Assembly (NCBI GenBank): GCA_963383645.1
Contig: OY726561.1
Span: 29,802,826 to 29,866,825 of the forward strand
Length of the DNA: 64,000 nucleotides
Reading direction: 5' to 3'
Source of the DNA: Muscardinus avellanarius
Taxonomy: Eukaryota > Chordata > Mammalia > Rodentia > Gliridae
Under the pieces are notes generated by a model. The model had not been told where the DNA came from. It searched no databases and worked only from the letters and a program-made list of their open reading frames with translations. Below are positions 1 through 10,274 of the stretch, piece after piece. The translations under genes were made by a program, and so were the position numbers. Each line of letters starts with the position of its first letter. Positions within the stretch are counted from its first letter, which is position 1.

Positions 1-188
1 GGAGTGTTGAACCTATGCCCTCCTCTAATAGCTTCATAGTCTCTGGTCTAATTTCTAAGTTTTGATCCATCTTGAGTTGATTTCTGTGCACAGTGAGAGG
101 TAAGAATTTAGTTACATATTTCTATAAATGGTTAGCCAGTTCTCCTAGCACCATTTGTTGAAAAGTCGGTCTTTTCTCTAGTGTATCA
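1..188 (-). mobile_element. L1 ORF2 fragment, inverted 5' part of a twin-primed L1
   Basis: Read on the minus strand this matches the late ORF2 region between the reverse transcriptase and the C-terminal domain, with recognisable residues such as RPETMKLLEEGIG. It abuts a plus-strand L1 piece at about 188-193. The left end leaves the window. The order of L1 segments (later part outside, earlier part at the junction) is the one expected from twin priming. ORF2 is broken by stops. Confidence 0.8.
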
Positions 189-940
189 TAAGGAAGTCAA
201 ATAATAACAAATGCTGGCAAGGGTGTGGTGAAATAGGAACTCTCTCCTATTGTTGGTGGTAGTGCAAAATAGTCCAGCCACTATGGAGATCAGTGTGGAA
301 ATTCCTTAGAAAACTCAGAACGGATCTGCCATATGATCCAGCTATACCACTCTTGGATATCTTTCCAAAGAAGTTGAAATCAGAGAACTATAGTAACATA
401 TGCATACCATGTACATAGCAGCAGAATTTGCAATAGCCAAAATATGGAACCAACCTAGGTCTCCATCAACAGATGAATGGATTGCAAAATTATGAGAAAT
501 ACACACAATGAAATTCTACTGAGCTATAAAGAAGAACAAAATCATGTCATTTGCAAGAAGATGAAAAGACCTGGAGAACATTATGTTAAGTGAGATCAGC
601 CAAGCACAGAAAGAGAAGGAACATATGTTTTCTCTAATATGACCAAACTGGGGAGTATTAGGGATACCAGAGGGACTCCAGATAATGGAAGAGAAACATC
701 AGCAAAGCTAGAAAGAAAGGGTAGGGGAGGAAGAAGGCTGAGGCTGATTAATGGAGGAGCTACATTCAATTATGTGTATAAGTGTGAATGTAGCATGGAT
801 AACCTGGACACTCAGTGTTGGGAGGGGGGAAAGGGGAAGTGGGGGGTAGGAGGGCACCAAGTACTGTGTGAATGTATGCCATTGTCAACATGATTCACAT
901 TATGATACTATAGTGTACCAATTAAAAATAATTTCATAAT
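189..940 (+). mobile_element. L1 3' end (ORF2 C-terminus and 3' UTR)
   Basis: The sequence from 195 encodes a decayed version of the L1 ORF2 cysteine-rich C-terminus (CWQGCGEIGTL followed by the VQPLW region). The typical GA-rich 3' UTR of this L1 lineage follows, ending near 'accaattaaaaataa' at about 917-931. It is the sense part of the same insertion as 1-188; the ORF2 region between the two parts is missing. Confidence 0.88.
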
Positions 941-1375
941 TAGAGAAATTTTTAAAGAGTGCATATGTTCTACTTTGGAAACACACTAGCTGGACTAAGA
1001 TTGAGAATAATGTTTAATCATTTTTAGGTAGATTGCTGAGTAGCATTAAGTATATTCTCATTGTTTGGAAAGGACCACCACTATCTAGCTCCAAAATTTT
1101 GTCATTATGCCAAATTGAAACTTAATGGGTACAGTCTCATTGAATAATAACTAACTCATCTCCCTCCCTTCCTGGCTTCCATTCTATTCTACTCTTTAAG
1201 ATTATTCCATTCCCTGTCTTTATGAGTTTGTTAATAGTATTATAAAATGATCATTTTATATTCATTTTAAATTGCTTAATATTTTAAATATACTCACATT
1301 TTTCAATTCTCATTTAGAGCACAAAGGCAGGTTTAACTTAGTCTCTGTCTGGAATATCACAAATTCTCTATTAGT
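941..1375. other. no recognised feature
   Basis: AT-rich sequence with no open frame of note and no repeat family that I can name. Confidence 0.5.
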
Positions 1376-1602
1376 GAATTTATTTATTTATGTATTTTTG
1401 TGGTAATGCGGGTGAAACCCAGGGGCTTTCTACCTCCAAGATATACTCCCAGACCTATTTTATACTTTATTTGTAAACAGGGTCTCACTAAGTTGCTGAG
1501 AGCCTCACTCAGTAGCTAAGCTTGGCTTTGAACCTATGCAATCCTCCTTTCTCAGCCTCCCAAGTGCTGAGATTACAAGTGTGCACCACCATGCCCGGAT
1601 CT
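1376..1602 (-). mobile_element. B1-dID-type SINE
   Basis: Minus-strand copy. On the plus strand it runs from a T-rich tail, through the ID-like half (gtaatgcgggtgaaaccc, gtctcactaagttgctg), to the B1-like half ending 'gtgcaccaccatgcccgg'. It has intermediate-age features ('ggggctttctacctcc', 'ttgtaaacagggtctc'). Confidence 0.9.
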
Positions 1603-2264
1603 GTTAGTGAACTTAGATTAAGGAGCCTTTACTAAAAATTTTGAACTGTCACATTTCTATCCGCTTTGCTTGTTTCTAAGATACTGGTGACACCAGTTGT
1701 CTGGGAATAAGATGATTATCATCCTGTGGCCTTTCTTGACCTTCCAAAATATATCATTAATCTGGTGAACCTTTCAAGCTATTTTGAGGTTGTCTTCAAT
1801 CCTCTTAGCTTTTGAGATTACCAGCAAGCACATGCATTACCCATCAAGAACCAACTAACAGATGTTAGGGATTGTGGCTTGCTCCCCTGATATACCCCAG
1901 ATTACTTTGCTTTACATATTTATTTTCAGAAATAATGGATTTCAAGAAATAAATAATGTTTATTTTGAACCAAATAAAGTAATACATTTGGAAAGTATTG
2001 TCTCAAACAGAGAAAATTTTTGTTCTATTTAAAATTAGAGTAATAAAAATGACACACATAAGGTAAATTCATTTCTCAATGAGAAGAATATTTTGATATA
2101 CATTTGGAGAGTTTTACATGGGTACTCAACAAATTTATGTGAGATTGAAAGGGAAATTCTTTCAAAATTTCAGGTATCTAATGTGTAATCTTGACTAAGC
2201 AAATAAACAAAATCCAACTTTGGGGTGAGACCAAGGTATGAATTTTCCAGAGATCATATGAAAC
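1603..2264. other. no recognised feature
   Basis: AT-rich unique-looking sequence. I see no gene and no named repeat. Confidence 0.5.
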
Positions 2265-2680
2265 CTTTTTTTTTTTCTATACTGGGGATGGAACCCAGGG
2301 ACATTCTACCTCCGAGCTATACCCCTCGCCCTATTTTTTATTCCTTTTTTTTTTTTTTTTGGTGCTACTGGGGTTCCTGGAAGCCCTTCTACATTCGGGC
2401 TACACTCCCAGACCTATTTTATACTTTGTTATTTTGGGAAACAGGGTCTCTTAAGCCAGAGGGGCTGGCTTCGAACCAGCATGATCCTCTTGTCTCTGCC
2501 TCCCTAGCATGGGGATTACAAGCATGCGTCACCACACCCGGCTTATTCTTTATTTTGAAACAGTATTTCACTGAGTTGCACAGAGCCTCACTAAGTAGCT
2601 TAGGCTAGCCAAAAACCATGATTCTCCTGCCTCAGCCTCCCAAATGCTGGGATTACAAGCTTGCACCACCACACCTGGCT
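2265..2680 (-). mobile_element. Older B1-dID-type SINE, split by a younger copy
   Basis: The outer copy is present as 2265-2344 (T tail and ID-like half up to 'ccctattttttattc') and 2543-2680 (from 'ttattctttattttgaaac' to 'caccaccacacctggc'). The two pieces join cleanly once the inner SINE is removed, and a short 'ttattc' is repeated on both sides as a target-site duplication. Confidence 0.9.
2345..2542 (-). mobile_element. Young-subfamily SINE nested in an older SINE
   Basis: It carries the subfamily markers 'ggttcctggaagccc' and 'gggtctcttaagccag' and ends 'caccacacccggc'. The T17 tail is nearly pure. It lies inside the older SINE described at 2265-2680. Confidence 0.92.
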
Positions 2681-3247
2681 TTAGTCTGTGTATTGCCTAG
2701 GAATAATATTCTGGATTTGGACTTTTCCAAGTGGTCTATTTCAGTGGCCATCGTAAGTTTGCTACATTCCATGTAAAGCCACCATGTTTCTTCAGATCTA
2801 ACACATTAACTGTGGTACATAATCTCAGTTATTTATGAATTAGGAAAATGCTTTAAAAAAGAAAAAGAATACCAAACTTATCTATAGAACATTCCTGATG
2901 ATAATGTTTCTCAATGGAGAAAGAATACGTAAATAAAATTATGGACTTACTATAATATAATCTTTCTAAAGAGTTTTGTTAGATTAAAACAACTTGAATG
3001 ATTGGGATCTTCTGAGATAAACCCACCACTATTTAATGTGCTACTATTTCACTATTCTTTTTCTTCCCAAAGTTTAATGCTGTCCTGATTCCTGTGTGTG
3101 CATATGTACATGCACATGAATATTTGTGTATGTGTTTGTAGGTGGCTGGGGGAGATAGATGTGTCTAGGCAGGAGCCAAAAAATAGATAAAAGACTGAAG
3201 AACCTCCAGGTAAAAATAAAGTAGATAATTGGTTTGTATCAGGATTC

Positions 3248-3248
<1 letters not shown>
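2681..3248. other. no recognised feature
   Basis: No gene or named repeat seen. Confidence 0.5.

Positions 3249-3294
<46 letters not shown>
3249..3294. repeat. (TG)n microsatellite
   Basis: About 22 uninterrupted TG units. The histidine/threonine-rich minus-strand frame across it is only the repeat read as codons. Confidence 0.98.
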
Positions 3295-3760
3295 GGTATT
3301 TTTTGGATATATATATCTGCACCAATTGTGACCAATTGTGAGACATTTTAAACTGTTCATTTCTTCTTCCTTACTCCAGTTTTCCAGAACTCAAATTAGA
3401 ATCTTCTGAGGATATGATCCTGTGTTATTTGTAAATTTTTGTTTTCTGATTGTAGTATTCATCAAAGGATATTCGGTCAGCAGCCAGACATCTAACTTAG
3501 GAAATAATCATTTTAAGCATTAAATGTACCTCCCACACTCTTACATACCATCACATAGCACTAATGCATCCACTGAGAACCGTTAAACTTACTACATAAT
3601 CTGAAAAAGAAAAAAAAAGGACTAGTGACTTGCAAGCATGGCCTACTTATTTGTTTATGTTTGGGAAGGTGAGAACTAAAGGAATTGGGGAATCCATATA
3701 TATTTTCACCAAGAATCTAGCTAGTAATACCAAGACATGAAGAAAGTGCTAATGGACAGG
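3295..3760. other. no recognised feature
   Basis: Unique-looking AT-rich sequence between two microsatellites. Confidence 0.5.
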
Positions 3761-3775
3761 AAGAGAGAGAGAGGA

Positions 3776-3838
<63 letters not shown>
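3761..3838. repeat. (GA)n microsatellite
   Basis: Imperfect GAGAGA/GGAAGAAG start, then about 58 bases of pure (AG)n. Confidence 0.98.
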
Positions 3839-3843
<5 letters not shown>

Positions 3844-4880
3844 CCAGAAAAAACAAATGGGCCCAGGACCAAAGCCATGAGGATATAAACTATGGATTTA
3901 TCAAGACAAATTTAGATCTCATGATAATAAGTAAAAACAATAAAAACAAATATATTATGTTTTAAGGGAAACATTGAATTATGTTGTTTATGTATTTGAT
4001 ATCAATAATTTATTTCTTAAATTGTTCAATTAAAATAGGACCCTGCATTTCATTAGAGATATATATCTAATGTCATTAATTTGCTCTGGTTTATCCAGGA
4101 ATTTTCTGGTTTTAACACTGAGGCTCACATCTCTGGAATCATTTTACTCTTGGGAAATCTACAATAGTTTAAAACTTTAAGTTCAGTACACATTATTTAT
4201 AACCATAACTATATGATTTTTATGATACTCTTATCAATTATATTTTCATTCTGTGTGGTTCACCTATTTTTAACTTTATCTGTTAGAAAGGTAGGGAATA
4301 ATAAAGTAGACTATCCTTTGATTTACAAAAGTTTTGAAACATACATTTTTGTTTTCAGAGGAAGAAGATGTTATTGAAAGAGGCTATATTTAATGCTTAA
4401 AGTGATATTTGCTAAATTTGATACCTGGCTGTTAACCAGATATTCTAAAATGTATCTTAATTGATTATAAAAACTGACTTCAAAATGCAAATACACGTAT
4501 TTGAAAATTTATTTTTGGACATATGTATCTTCCTTACAAATAATACTTCTCATAGAAAGGAAGATGGAACAAGCATTAGGGTCATTATTCTTAAGTAACT
4601 GAAGAAATTTTTACTTTCCAGTATGAATATTTTGTACCACACTTTTCCCTCTAAATTTTGCTTTAATAGTCTCATACACTTAGATACATTGCCTTTTCAT
4701 TTTGAATTAATTTAAAATATATCCTATATTTCTTTTCAACTTAGTTTTTGAACCATAAGGCATTTATATCTATTTTCTTTAATCTCAAGTATTTAGAAGC
4801 TTTACATTCAATTCTTTTCAATTGACTGAAGTTAATTTTTCTTTTATTTTCTAAAAGTCTTAACTTACGCATAAAATATA
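3839..4880. other. no recognised feature
   Basis: About 1 kb of AT-rich sequence without a recognisable gene or repeat. It ends at the target site of the composite element. Confidence 0.5.
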
Positions 4881-4909
4881 AAAATTATATGCAATTATCA
4901 TGTGCCATG
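4881..4909. repeat. Left target-site duplication of the composite element
   Basis: It begins 'aaaattatatgcaattat' and ends 'gtgccatg'. Compared with 7641-7669 it has three mismatches in 29 positions. It starts at an 'ata/aaaatt' context that fits cleavage by the L1 endonuclease (TTTT/A on the other strand). Confidence 0.88.
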
Positions 4910-5140
4910 GCACATGGTAGCACGCCAGACCCCTGGAGAAACCGGGCCCAGTACCCTGGGTCCTGGGCAGGGGTCACACAGGGCACGCCAGCCGGGGCCC
5001 GGGTCGCGGGACCCTGGGCCCCAGGCAGAGTAGTGTGGAGCACTTTGGACCCATGGGGAAACCGACCGGGTCACAGTTATACTGAGTGCCTGATTCCGCT
5101 ACCTCCTCAAACCACATATACTGTCTTCTCTTATTAAAAA
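4910..5140 (+). other. GC-rich 5' module of the composite element
   Basis: CpG-containing sequence in an otherwise AT-rich region. It holds about three degenerate repeats of roughly 60 bp (compare 'acccctggagaaaccggg' at 4929 with 'acccatggggaaaccgac' at 5049). It ends in an A-rich stretch near 5133-5150 that may mark a module boundary. Such a module could carry promoter activity, but I recognise no specific site. Confidence 0.6.
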
Positions 5141-5620
5141 AAGAAAAATATTGGAGAGGAGTTAAGAAAGCTGTTGCGGATGCCAGGGCACTGGAGATGC
5201 AGACAAAACTTATCTAAATGCACTGGAACTTATGGAAAAATTCTACGTGAAGGAGGACTGCTATTTCTCTATATTGTTAAGAATCTTGGACATCACCTGT
5301 AAGGAGAGAGTTTAGCGGAGACCAAGGAGAAAGGCGGTGTTAAAAGCGGTCTCTGAGATGGTGGTGGAGACTTGTATTCAGGAGAAGCAGAAACCGGATC
5401 CTACCAACCTTATTTTTTTTTGGAGAAATTACACCAAATGTCGAATGCTACTGTCACGCATGCTTAGGAACACTGGACAACATTCAGAGTGGAAAAAGAG
5501 CCTGGGAAGAACTTGAAATGGTGGAGGCAGTGGTAATGGCAGTGGCCAGTACTCAGGGGAGGCAGAGATCTGATACATTACACCTGGAACCTTTGAAATA
5601 ATAACCCCAGAGACGGTGAT
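5141..5620 (+). other. Unassigned module of the composite element
   Basis: Medium-GC sequence with no long open frame and no similarity that I recognise to the L1 5' UTR at 62613-63583, to the SINE or to the LTRs in this window. Its end grades into the minisatellite with a CGGAGCCTGC-type unit near 5620. Confidence 0.5.
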
Positions 5621-7260
5621 CGGAGCCTGCTGAGGGGTTAGGCCAGTGCCGGGGCCAATGGCCGACATCGGAGCCTGCCATGAGGCAATGCCACTACTGG
5701 GGCCTCCAAGGCCAAGATCAGAGCCTGCCGAGGGGTTAGGCCAGTGCCGTGGCCAGCAAGGCCGAGATCAGAGCCTGCTGTGAGGCAAGGCTGCTGCTGG
5801 GGCCTCCGAGGCCGGGATCGGAGACTGCCGAGGGGTTAGGCCGGTGCCAGGGCCAATGGCCGGCATTGGAGCCTTCAATGAGGCAAGGCCACTACTGAGG
5901 CCTCCGAGGCCAGGATTGGAGCCTGCCGAGGGGTTAGACCAGTGCTGGGGCCAGCGAGGCCGGGATTGGAACCTGCCGTGAGGCAAGGTCAGTGCTGGAG
6001 CCTCCGAGGCTGGGATCGGAGCCTTCTGAGGGGTTAGGCCAGTGCTGAGCCCAGTGAGGTTGGCATTGGAGCCTGCCATGAGGCTAGGCTGGTGCTGGGG
6101 CCTCTGAGGCCGGGATAAGAGACTGCCTCGGGTTTAGGCTGGTGCCGGTGCCAATGGCTGGCATTGGAGCCTGCCGTGAGGCAAGGCCGCTACTGAGGCC
6201 TCCGAGGCTGGGTTGGAGCCTGCCGAGGGGTTAGGCTGGTGCTGGGGCCAGTGAGGCTGGCACCGGAGCCTTCCGTGAGGCAAGGCCAGTACTGGGGCCT
6301 CTGAGGCCAGGATAAGAGCCTGCTGAGGGGTTAGGCTAGTGCTGGGGCCAGCAGCCAGCATCAGAGCCTTCCGTGAGGCAAGGCCACTACAGAGGCCTCC
6401 GAGGCCAGGATCAGAGCCTGCCGAGGGGTTAGGCCGGTGCTGGGGCCAGCAAGGTGGCATCGGAGCCTGCAGTGAGGCAGGGCCGGTGCTGGGGCCTCCG
6501 AGGCCAGGATAAGAGTCAGCCGAGGGGTTAGGCTGGTGCCAGGGCCAATGGCCAGCATCGGAGCCTTCCGTGAGGCAAGGCCGCAACTGGTGCCTCCGAG
6601 GCTGGGATAGGAGCCTGCCAAGGGGTTAGGCCGATACTGGGGCCAGCAGCCAGCATCAGAGCCTGCCATGAGGCAAGGCCAGTGCTGGGGCTTCCAAGGC
6701 CGGGATAAGAGCCTGCTGAGGGGTTAGGCTGGTGCCGGGCCAATGGCCAGCATTGGAGCCTGCCGTGAGGCAAGGCCAGTGCTGAGGCCTCCAAGGCCGG
6801 AACAGAGCCTGCAAAGGGGTTAGACTGGGGCTGGGGCCAGCGAGGCCGTCATTGGAGCCTGCTGTGAGGCAAGGCCGGTGCTGGGGCCTCCGAGGCCGGG
6901 ATCGGAGCCTGCCGAGGGGTTAGGCTGATTCTGGGGCCAATAGCTGGCATTGGAGCCTGCCGTGAGGCTAGGCTGGTGCTGGGGCCTCTGAGGCCGAGAT
7001 CGGTGCCTGCCAAGGGGTTAGGCCGGTGCCGGGGACAATGGCCAGCATCGGAGTCTGCCATGAGGCAAGGCCACTACTGCAGCCTCCGAGGCTGGGATCG
7101 GAGCCAGCTGAGGGGTTAGGCTGGTGTCGGGGCCAGCGAGACCAGAATCGGGGCCTCCTGTGAGGCAAGGCTGCTGCTTGAGCCAGCGAGGTCTGGATCA
7201 ATCCACCGGGTAACCAGGCCACTACTGAGGCCATTAAGAGTGGGATCGGTACTTGCAATG
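5621..7260 (+). repeat. GC-rich minisatellite (98-bp dimeric units)
   Basis: The marker 'ggggttagg' (or a close variant) recurs at about 5634, 5732, 5832, 5930, 6030, 6130, 6227, 6327, 6425, 6524, 6622, 6720, 6816, 6916, 7014 and 7112, a spacing of 96-100 bp. Each unit is two related halves of about 49 bp, both starting near 'ggagcctgcc'; one goes on with 'gaggggttagg', the other with 'gtgaggcaagg'. About 16 units are present, the last degenerate. The long proline/alanine-rich minus-strand frames here (up to 150 codons) change frame every unit, because 98 is not a multiple of 3, and are not genes. Confidence 0.95.
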
Positions 7261-7299
7261 CGGCATGCACAGAGAAATATCGCAGAAAATATAAATCAG

Positions 7300-7639
7300 A
7301 TGCTTCCCCTAATCAGCAATAACTAGGAGGAAAGGGGCAACAGGAAGAGGTTGAGCTATAGAAAGGGCCCTATAGTGAAGCAACTAATGTGACCAACCAG
7401 AGGGTATGGAATAGTGGAGGATGGAGCCTCTTTAAAACGCAGGAGGTACATAAACAAATATATCAAAGTTAATCACCAAACAAGCATGGGATGGAGGGAG
7501 GGGGAGGGAATGGGATGGGGGCTGGATGAGGGCTGATTGGATGATGTGTGCTTTTATATCCTCTGAAGTCTTGTACTCCAATGTGATTGATATATAACTA
7601 CAATGCACCAATTAAAAATAAATAAATAAATAAATAAAT
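7300..7639 (+). mobile_element. L1-derived 3' end and A-rich tail of the composite element
   Basis: From about 7400 it matches the L1 3' UTRs at 20043-20165 and 22230-22400 ('acaaatatatcaaagt', 'gggggagggaatggg', 'attggatgatgtgtgc', 'tcttgtactcc', 'acaatgcaccaatt'). It ends in an (AAAT)n tail at 7611-7640. A shared 3' end is the usual way a non-autonomous element is recognised by L1 reverse transcriptase. Confidence 0.85.
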
Positions 7640-7640
7640 A

Positions 7641-7669
7641 AAAATTATGTGCAATTATGAGGTGCCATG
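7641..7669. repeat. Right target-site duplication of the composite element
   Basis: It begins 'aaaattatgtgcaattat' and ends 'gtgccatg', directly after the A-rich tail. Confidence 0.88.
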
Positions 7670-7670
7670 T

Positions 7671-7673
<3 letters not shown>

Positions 7674-7713
<40 letters not shown>
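7674..7713. repeat. (TA)n microsatellite
   Basis: Pure TA run just after the target-site duplication. Confidence 0.97.
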
Positions 7714-7716
<3 letters not shown>

Positions 7717-8424
7717 ATGTCAATGATATCTACCTCTTCAATCATCTATCATATCTTCAATCATCTATCATATTATAACGTAAAAAAACGTTAATGTTCT
7801 TTCTTGTAGTTTTTTGAGATATATGGTATGTAATTTTTATTTCTAGATACCCTATTGTGTAATACCATATCACAGCTTCTTACTCTAATCTAACAGTACT
7901 TTAGTACCCATCTATAAACATTTCCCATCTCTCCTTCCCCTCTATTCTTCTCAGAAGAAGAACTACAATTCTATTCTTAATGCCCATGGGATCACCTTTT
8001 TTAAGAGTGCTTTAATGTGTTTCTATGCCTGACTTAATTTGCTTAACACAATGTGCTTTAGTAATGTTCATGTAGTAACAAATTATTGGACTTTATTCTT
8101 TTTTATTGCTGAATATTGTTCTATTGGGTATATGTACCATATTTTCCTCACCCATTAACTAACACTTAGCTTGTTTCCATTTTTTTCATGTGAATAGTAT
8201 GCCAATAAACATGGGAGGACAAATGTTTCTCCTACATACCAATCCAATTTATTTCATTTGGATATATACCCAGTAGTTAAATTGTTGGATTGTTCTATTT
8301 TTATTTTTTTAAGAGCTCCATAGTGTTTGCCATAATAGCTGTACTAATTTCTAATTTGTATTTTCACAAACAATGTATAACAGTTCATTTTCCCTAGATT
8401 CTTTCCAACATGTATCACTATTGA

Positions 8425-8640
8425 TTTTTTTTTTTTTTTTTTGCAGTACTGGGGATAGAACCCAGGGTCATTCTACCTCCAAGCTATAACCCCAGCCCTA
8501 TTTTTTATTCTTTATTTTGAAACAGGGTCTCACTGAGTTGCAAAGGGTCTAACTAAGTAGTAGCTGAGGCTGTCCATGAACTGCAATCCTCCTGTCTCAG
8601 CCTCAGCTGGGATTACAAGCATGTGCCATCACACCCAGCT
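8425..8640 (-). mobile_element. B1-dID-type SINE in L1
   Basis: T18 tail, 'acccagggtcattctacc', 'gaaacagggtctcactgag', ending 'tgccatcacacccagct'. It interrupts the 3' part of the old L1; L1 sequence resumes at 8641. Confidence 0.93.
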
Positions 8641-9471
8641 TGGTATTCTTGATGATTGCCATTCTAATGGGAGTGGAATAAAATCTCAGTGTAGTCTTGG
8701 TTTACATTTCTCTAGTGGCTAGAGATGTTGGACTGTTTTCATAAAATTGTGGGTGATTTGTCTTTCTTTTGAGAAGTATCTATGTCTGTGAGGAATGATC
8801 TTGGTAATTTAATGGGTATTGTGTTGAATCTGTAGATCACTTTTGAAGTATGGCCATTTTGATGATATTTATTCTGCTTCCAAGGTCTTCTTCCAAGGTC
8901 TTCTTCGATTTCTTTTTTCAATGTTGTATAATTTATCTTTTAGAGATATTTTTCCTCCTTGGTTAAGTTTATTCCTAAGCATTTTATTTTTATTTGGGAT
9001 ATCCTGAGTAGAAGTGTTTTCTGGATTTCTTTCTCGGTGGATTTATGGTTGGTATATAGAAAAGCTTCTAATTTTTTAAGATTGATTTTGTATCTAGACA
9101 ATATGCTGAATTTGTTGATCAGTTCTATAAGCCTTTTGGTTGAGATTGTTGGAATTTCTAAGTATAGTATTATTTTATCTGCAAACAGTAAAAATTTGAG
9201 TTCTTTTCCTATTTGTACTCTTTCATTTCCATTTCTTGCCTTACTCCTCTGGCTAGAGTCTCAAGTGTTGTATTGCAAAGAATTAGTGATAATGGACATC
9301 CTTGTCTTGTTCCTGTTTTTAGGGGAAATTCTCCCAGTTTTTCCACATTTATTATGATTTTGGCTGTGAGCCTATTGTAGATTGCCTTTATGATGTTGAG
9401 GTATGTTTCTTCTATTTTGAAACTCTGCAGTGATTTTCACATAAATGAATATTAGATTTTCAAATGCTCTT

Positions 9472-9675
9472 TCAGCATCTACTGAAATGATCATGTGATT
9501 TTTGTCTTTTTCTGTTTATGTGATGAGTTAAAATGGATTTTTGCATGTTGAACCAGCTTTGAATATCTGGGATGAACCCTACCTGATCATGGTATATGAT
9601 TTTCTTGATGTGATTTTGAATGTGTGTTGCTAGTATTTTGTTTAGCAGTTTTCCATCCAAGTTCATTAATGACAT
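9472..9675 (-). pseudogene. L1 ORF2 reverse-transcriptase fragment
   Basis: The open frame on the minus strand reads through the RT palm entry ([15 protein letters not shown], then HDQVGFIP and WFNMQKSI), as in L1 ORF2p between the endonuclease and the catalytic motif. No FADD catalytic box is present here because the frame ends first and the element is deleted further on. It is a decayed piece, not a gene. Confidence 0.85.
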
Positions 9676-9851
9676 AGGCCTATAATTTTCCTTACTTGAG
9701 CTGTCTTAATTTGGTTTTGGTATTAATGTGATGTTGGCCCTGAGGTTTTGATATGTTGTATCTCTATTTTTGTTTGTTTTAGAAATTTCTTGATTTCATT
9801 CCTTATTTCTTCTATTACTCATTCTTCGTTCAGCAGTGTGGTGTTTAGTCT

Positions 9852-10274
9852 TCACATGTTTATGTGGTTTCTCTGGGTCTTCTTGTAGTTGATTTCTAGT
9901 TTCATTCCATTATGGTCTATAATGACACTGGGAAAAATGTCCCATTTTTTGAATTTGCTATTGCTCAGTGTGTGGCTTAGGATGTGATCTATTTTAGAGA
10001 AGGTTCTGTGAGTAATTGAGAAAAATGTGAACTCTGCTGTAGTTGGGTGGACTATTCTATATGTGTCCAACAGGTCCATTTGATTAATGGTATTCTTTAG
10101 GTCTAAGGCATCTTTACTGACCTTCTGTCTAGAGGATTGTTCTAATGGTATGAGAGGGGTGTTAAAGTCTCCCAGTATTATTGTATTGGGATTTATGTGT
10201 GACTGAGTGTCACAAAGAGTTTGTTTTGTGAAAGTAGCTGCACCTGTGTTTGGGGCATAAATGTTGACTATCAT
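9852..10274 (-). pseudogene. L1 ORF2 endonuclease fragment
   Basis: A 140-codon open remnant of the APE-type endonuclease that nicks target DNA for L1 insertion. Visible motifs in order are NIYAPNTG, GDFNTPL, the SKIDHIL motif with the key aspartate, and DHNGMKLEI near the end with the catalytic-site D and H. The N-terminal part continues to about 10450 with stops. It is flanked by decayed sequence on both sides, so no functional protein is expected. Survival of an open frame this long in an old copy is probably chance. Confidence 0.88.

Larger units (their letters stand above)
4910..7639 (+). mobile_element. SVA-like composite non-autonomous retrotransposon
   Basis: A single 2.73-kb insertion flanked by a 29-bp target-site duplication. 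In order it holds: a GC-rich 5' module (4910-5140), unassigned sequence (5141-5620), a GC-rich minisatellite (5621-7260), and a 3' end resembling the local L1 3' UTR (about 7300-7610) with an (AAAT)n tail. It contains no L1 ORF1 or ORF2 sequence, so it would depend on L1 proteins in trans. The architecture (unique 5' part, VNTR, borrowed 3' end, A tail) parallels primate SVA and gibbon LAVA, but I see no shared sequence with them. Alternatives are an L1 deleted for both ORFs with a repeated 5' UTR, or a chimeric transcript inserted once. The insertion is well supported; that it belongs to a multi-copy family is inference. Confidence 0.8.

Noticed and set aside
2225..2608. 127-codon plus-strand frame.
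   Set aside because: It lies across two nested antisense SINEs.
5634..7120. Recurring 'ggggttagg', which contains the telomere-like GGGTTAG.
   Set aside because: It occurs once per 98-bp unit and is never in tandem, so this is not an interstitial telomere array.
5621..7260. CRISPR array or centromeric satellite.
   Set aside because: This is a mammalian genome. The units are contiguous without unique spacers, and the array is short and lies inside one retroelement insertion.
5768..7270. Several minus-strand frames of 70-150 codons, proline/alanine-rich and repetitive, suggesting a repeat protein.
   Set aside because: They are the GC-rich 98-bp minisatellite read as codons. The unit length is not a multiple of three, so each frame breaks or shifts from unit to unit, and no stable start or domain exists.
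8959..9357. 132-codon hydrophobic plus-strand frame.
   Set aside because: It is the antisense of L1 ORF2 reverse-transcriptase sequence; the hydrophobicity comes from T-rich antisense codons.
9852..10274. A possibly active L1 endonuclease.
   Set aside because: Only part of the domain is open; stops precede and follow it, and the element has lost part of ORF2.
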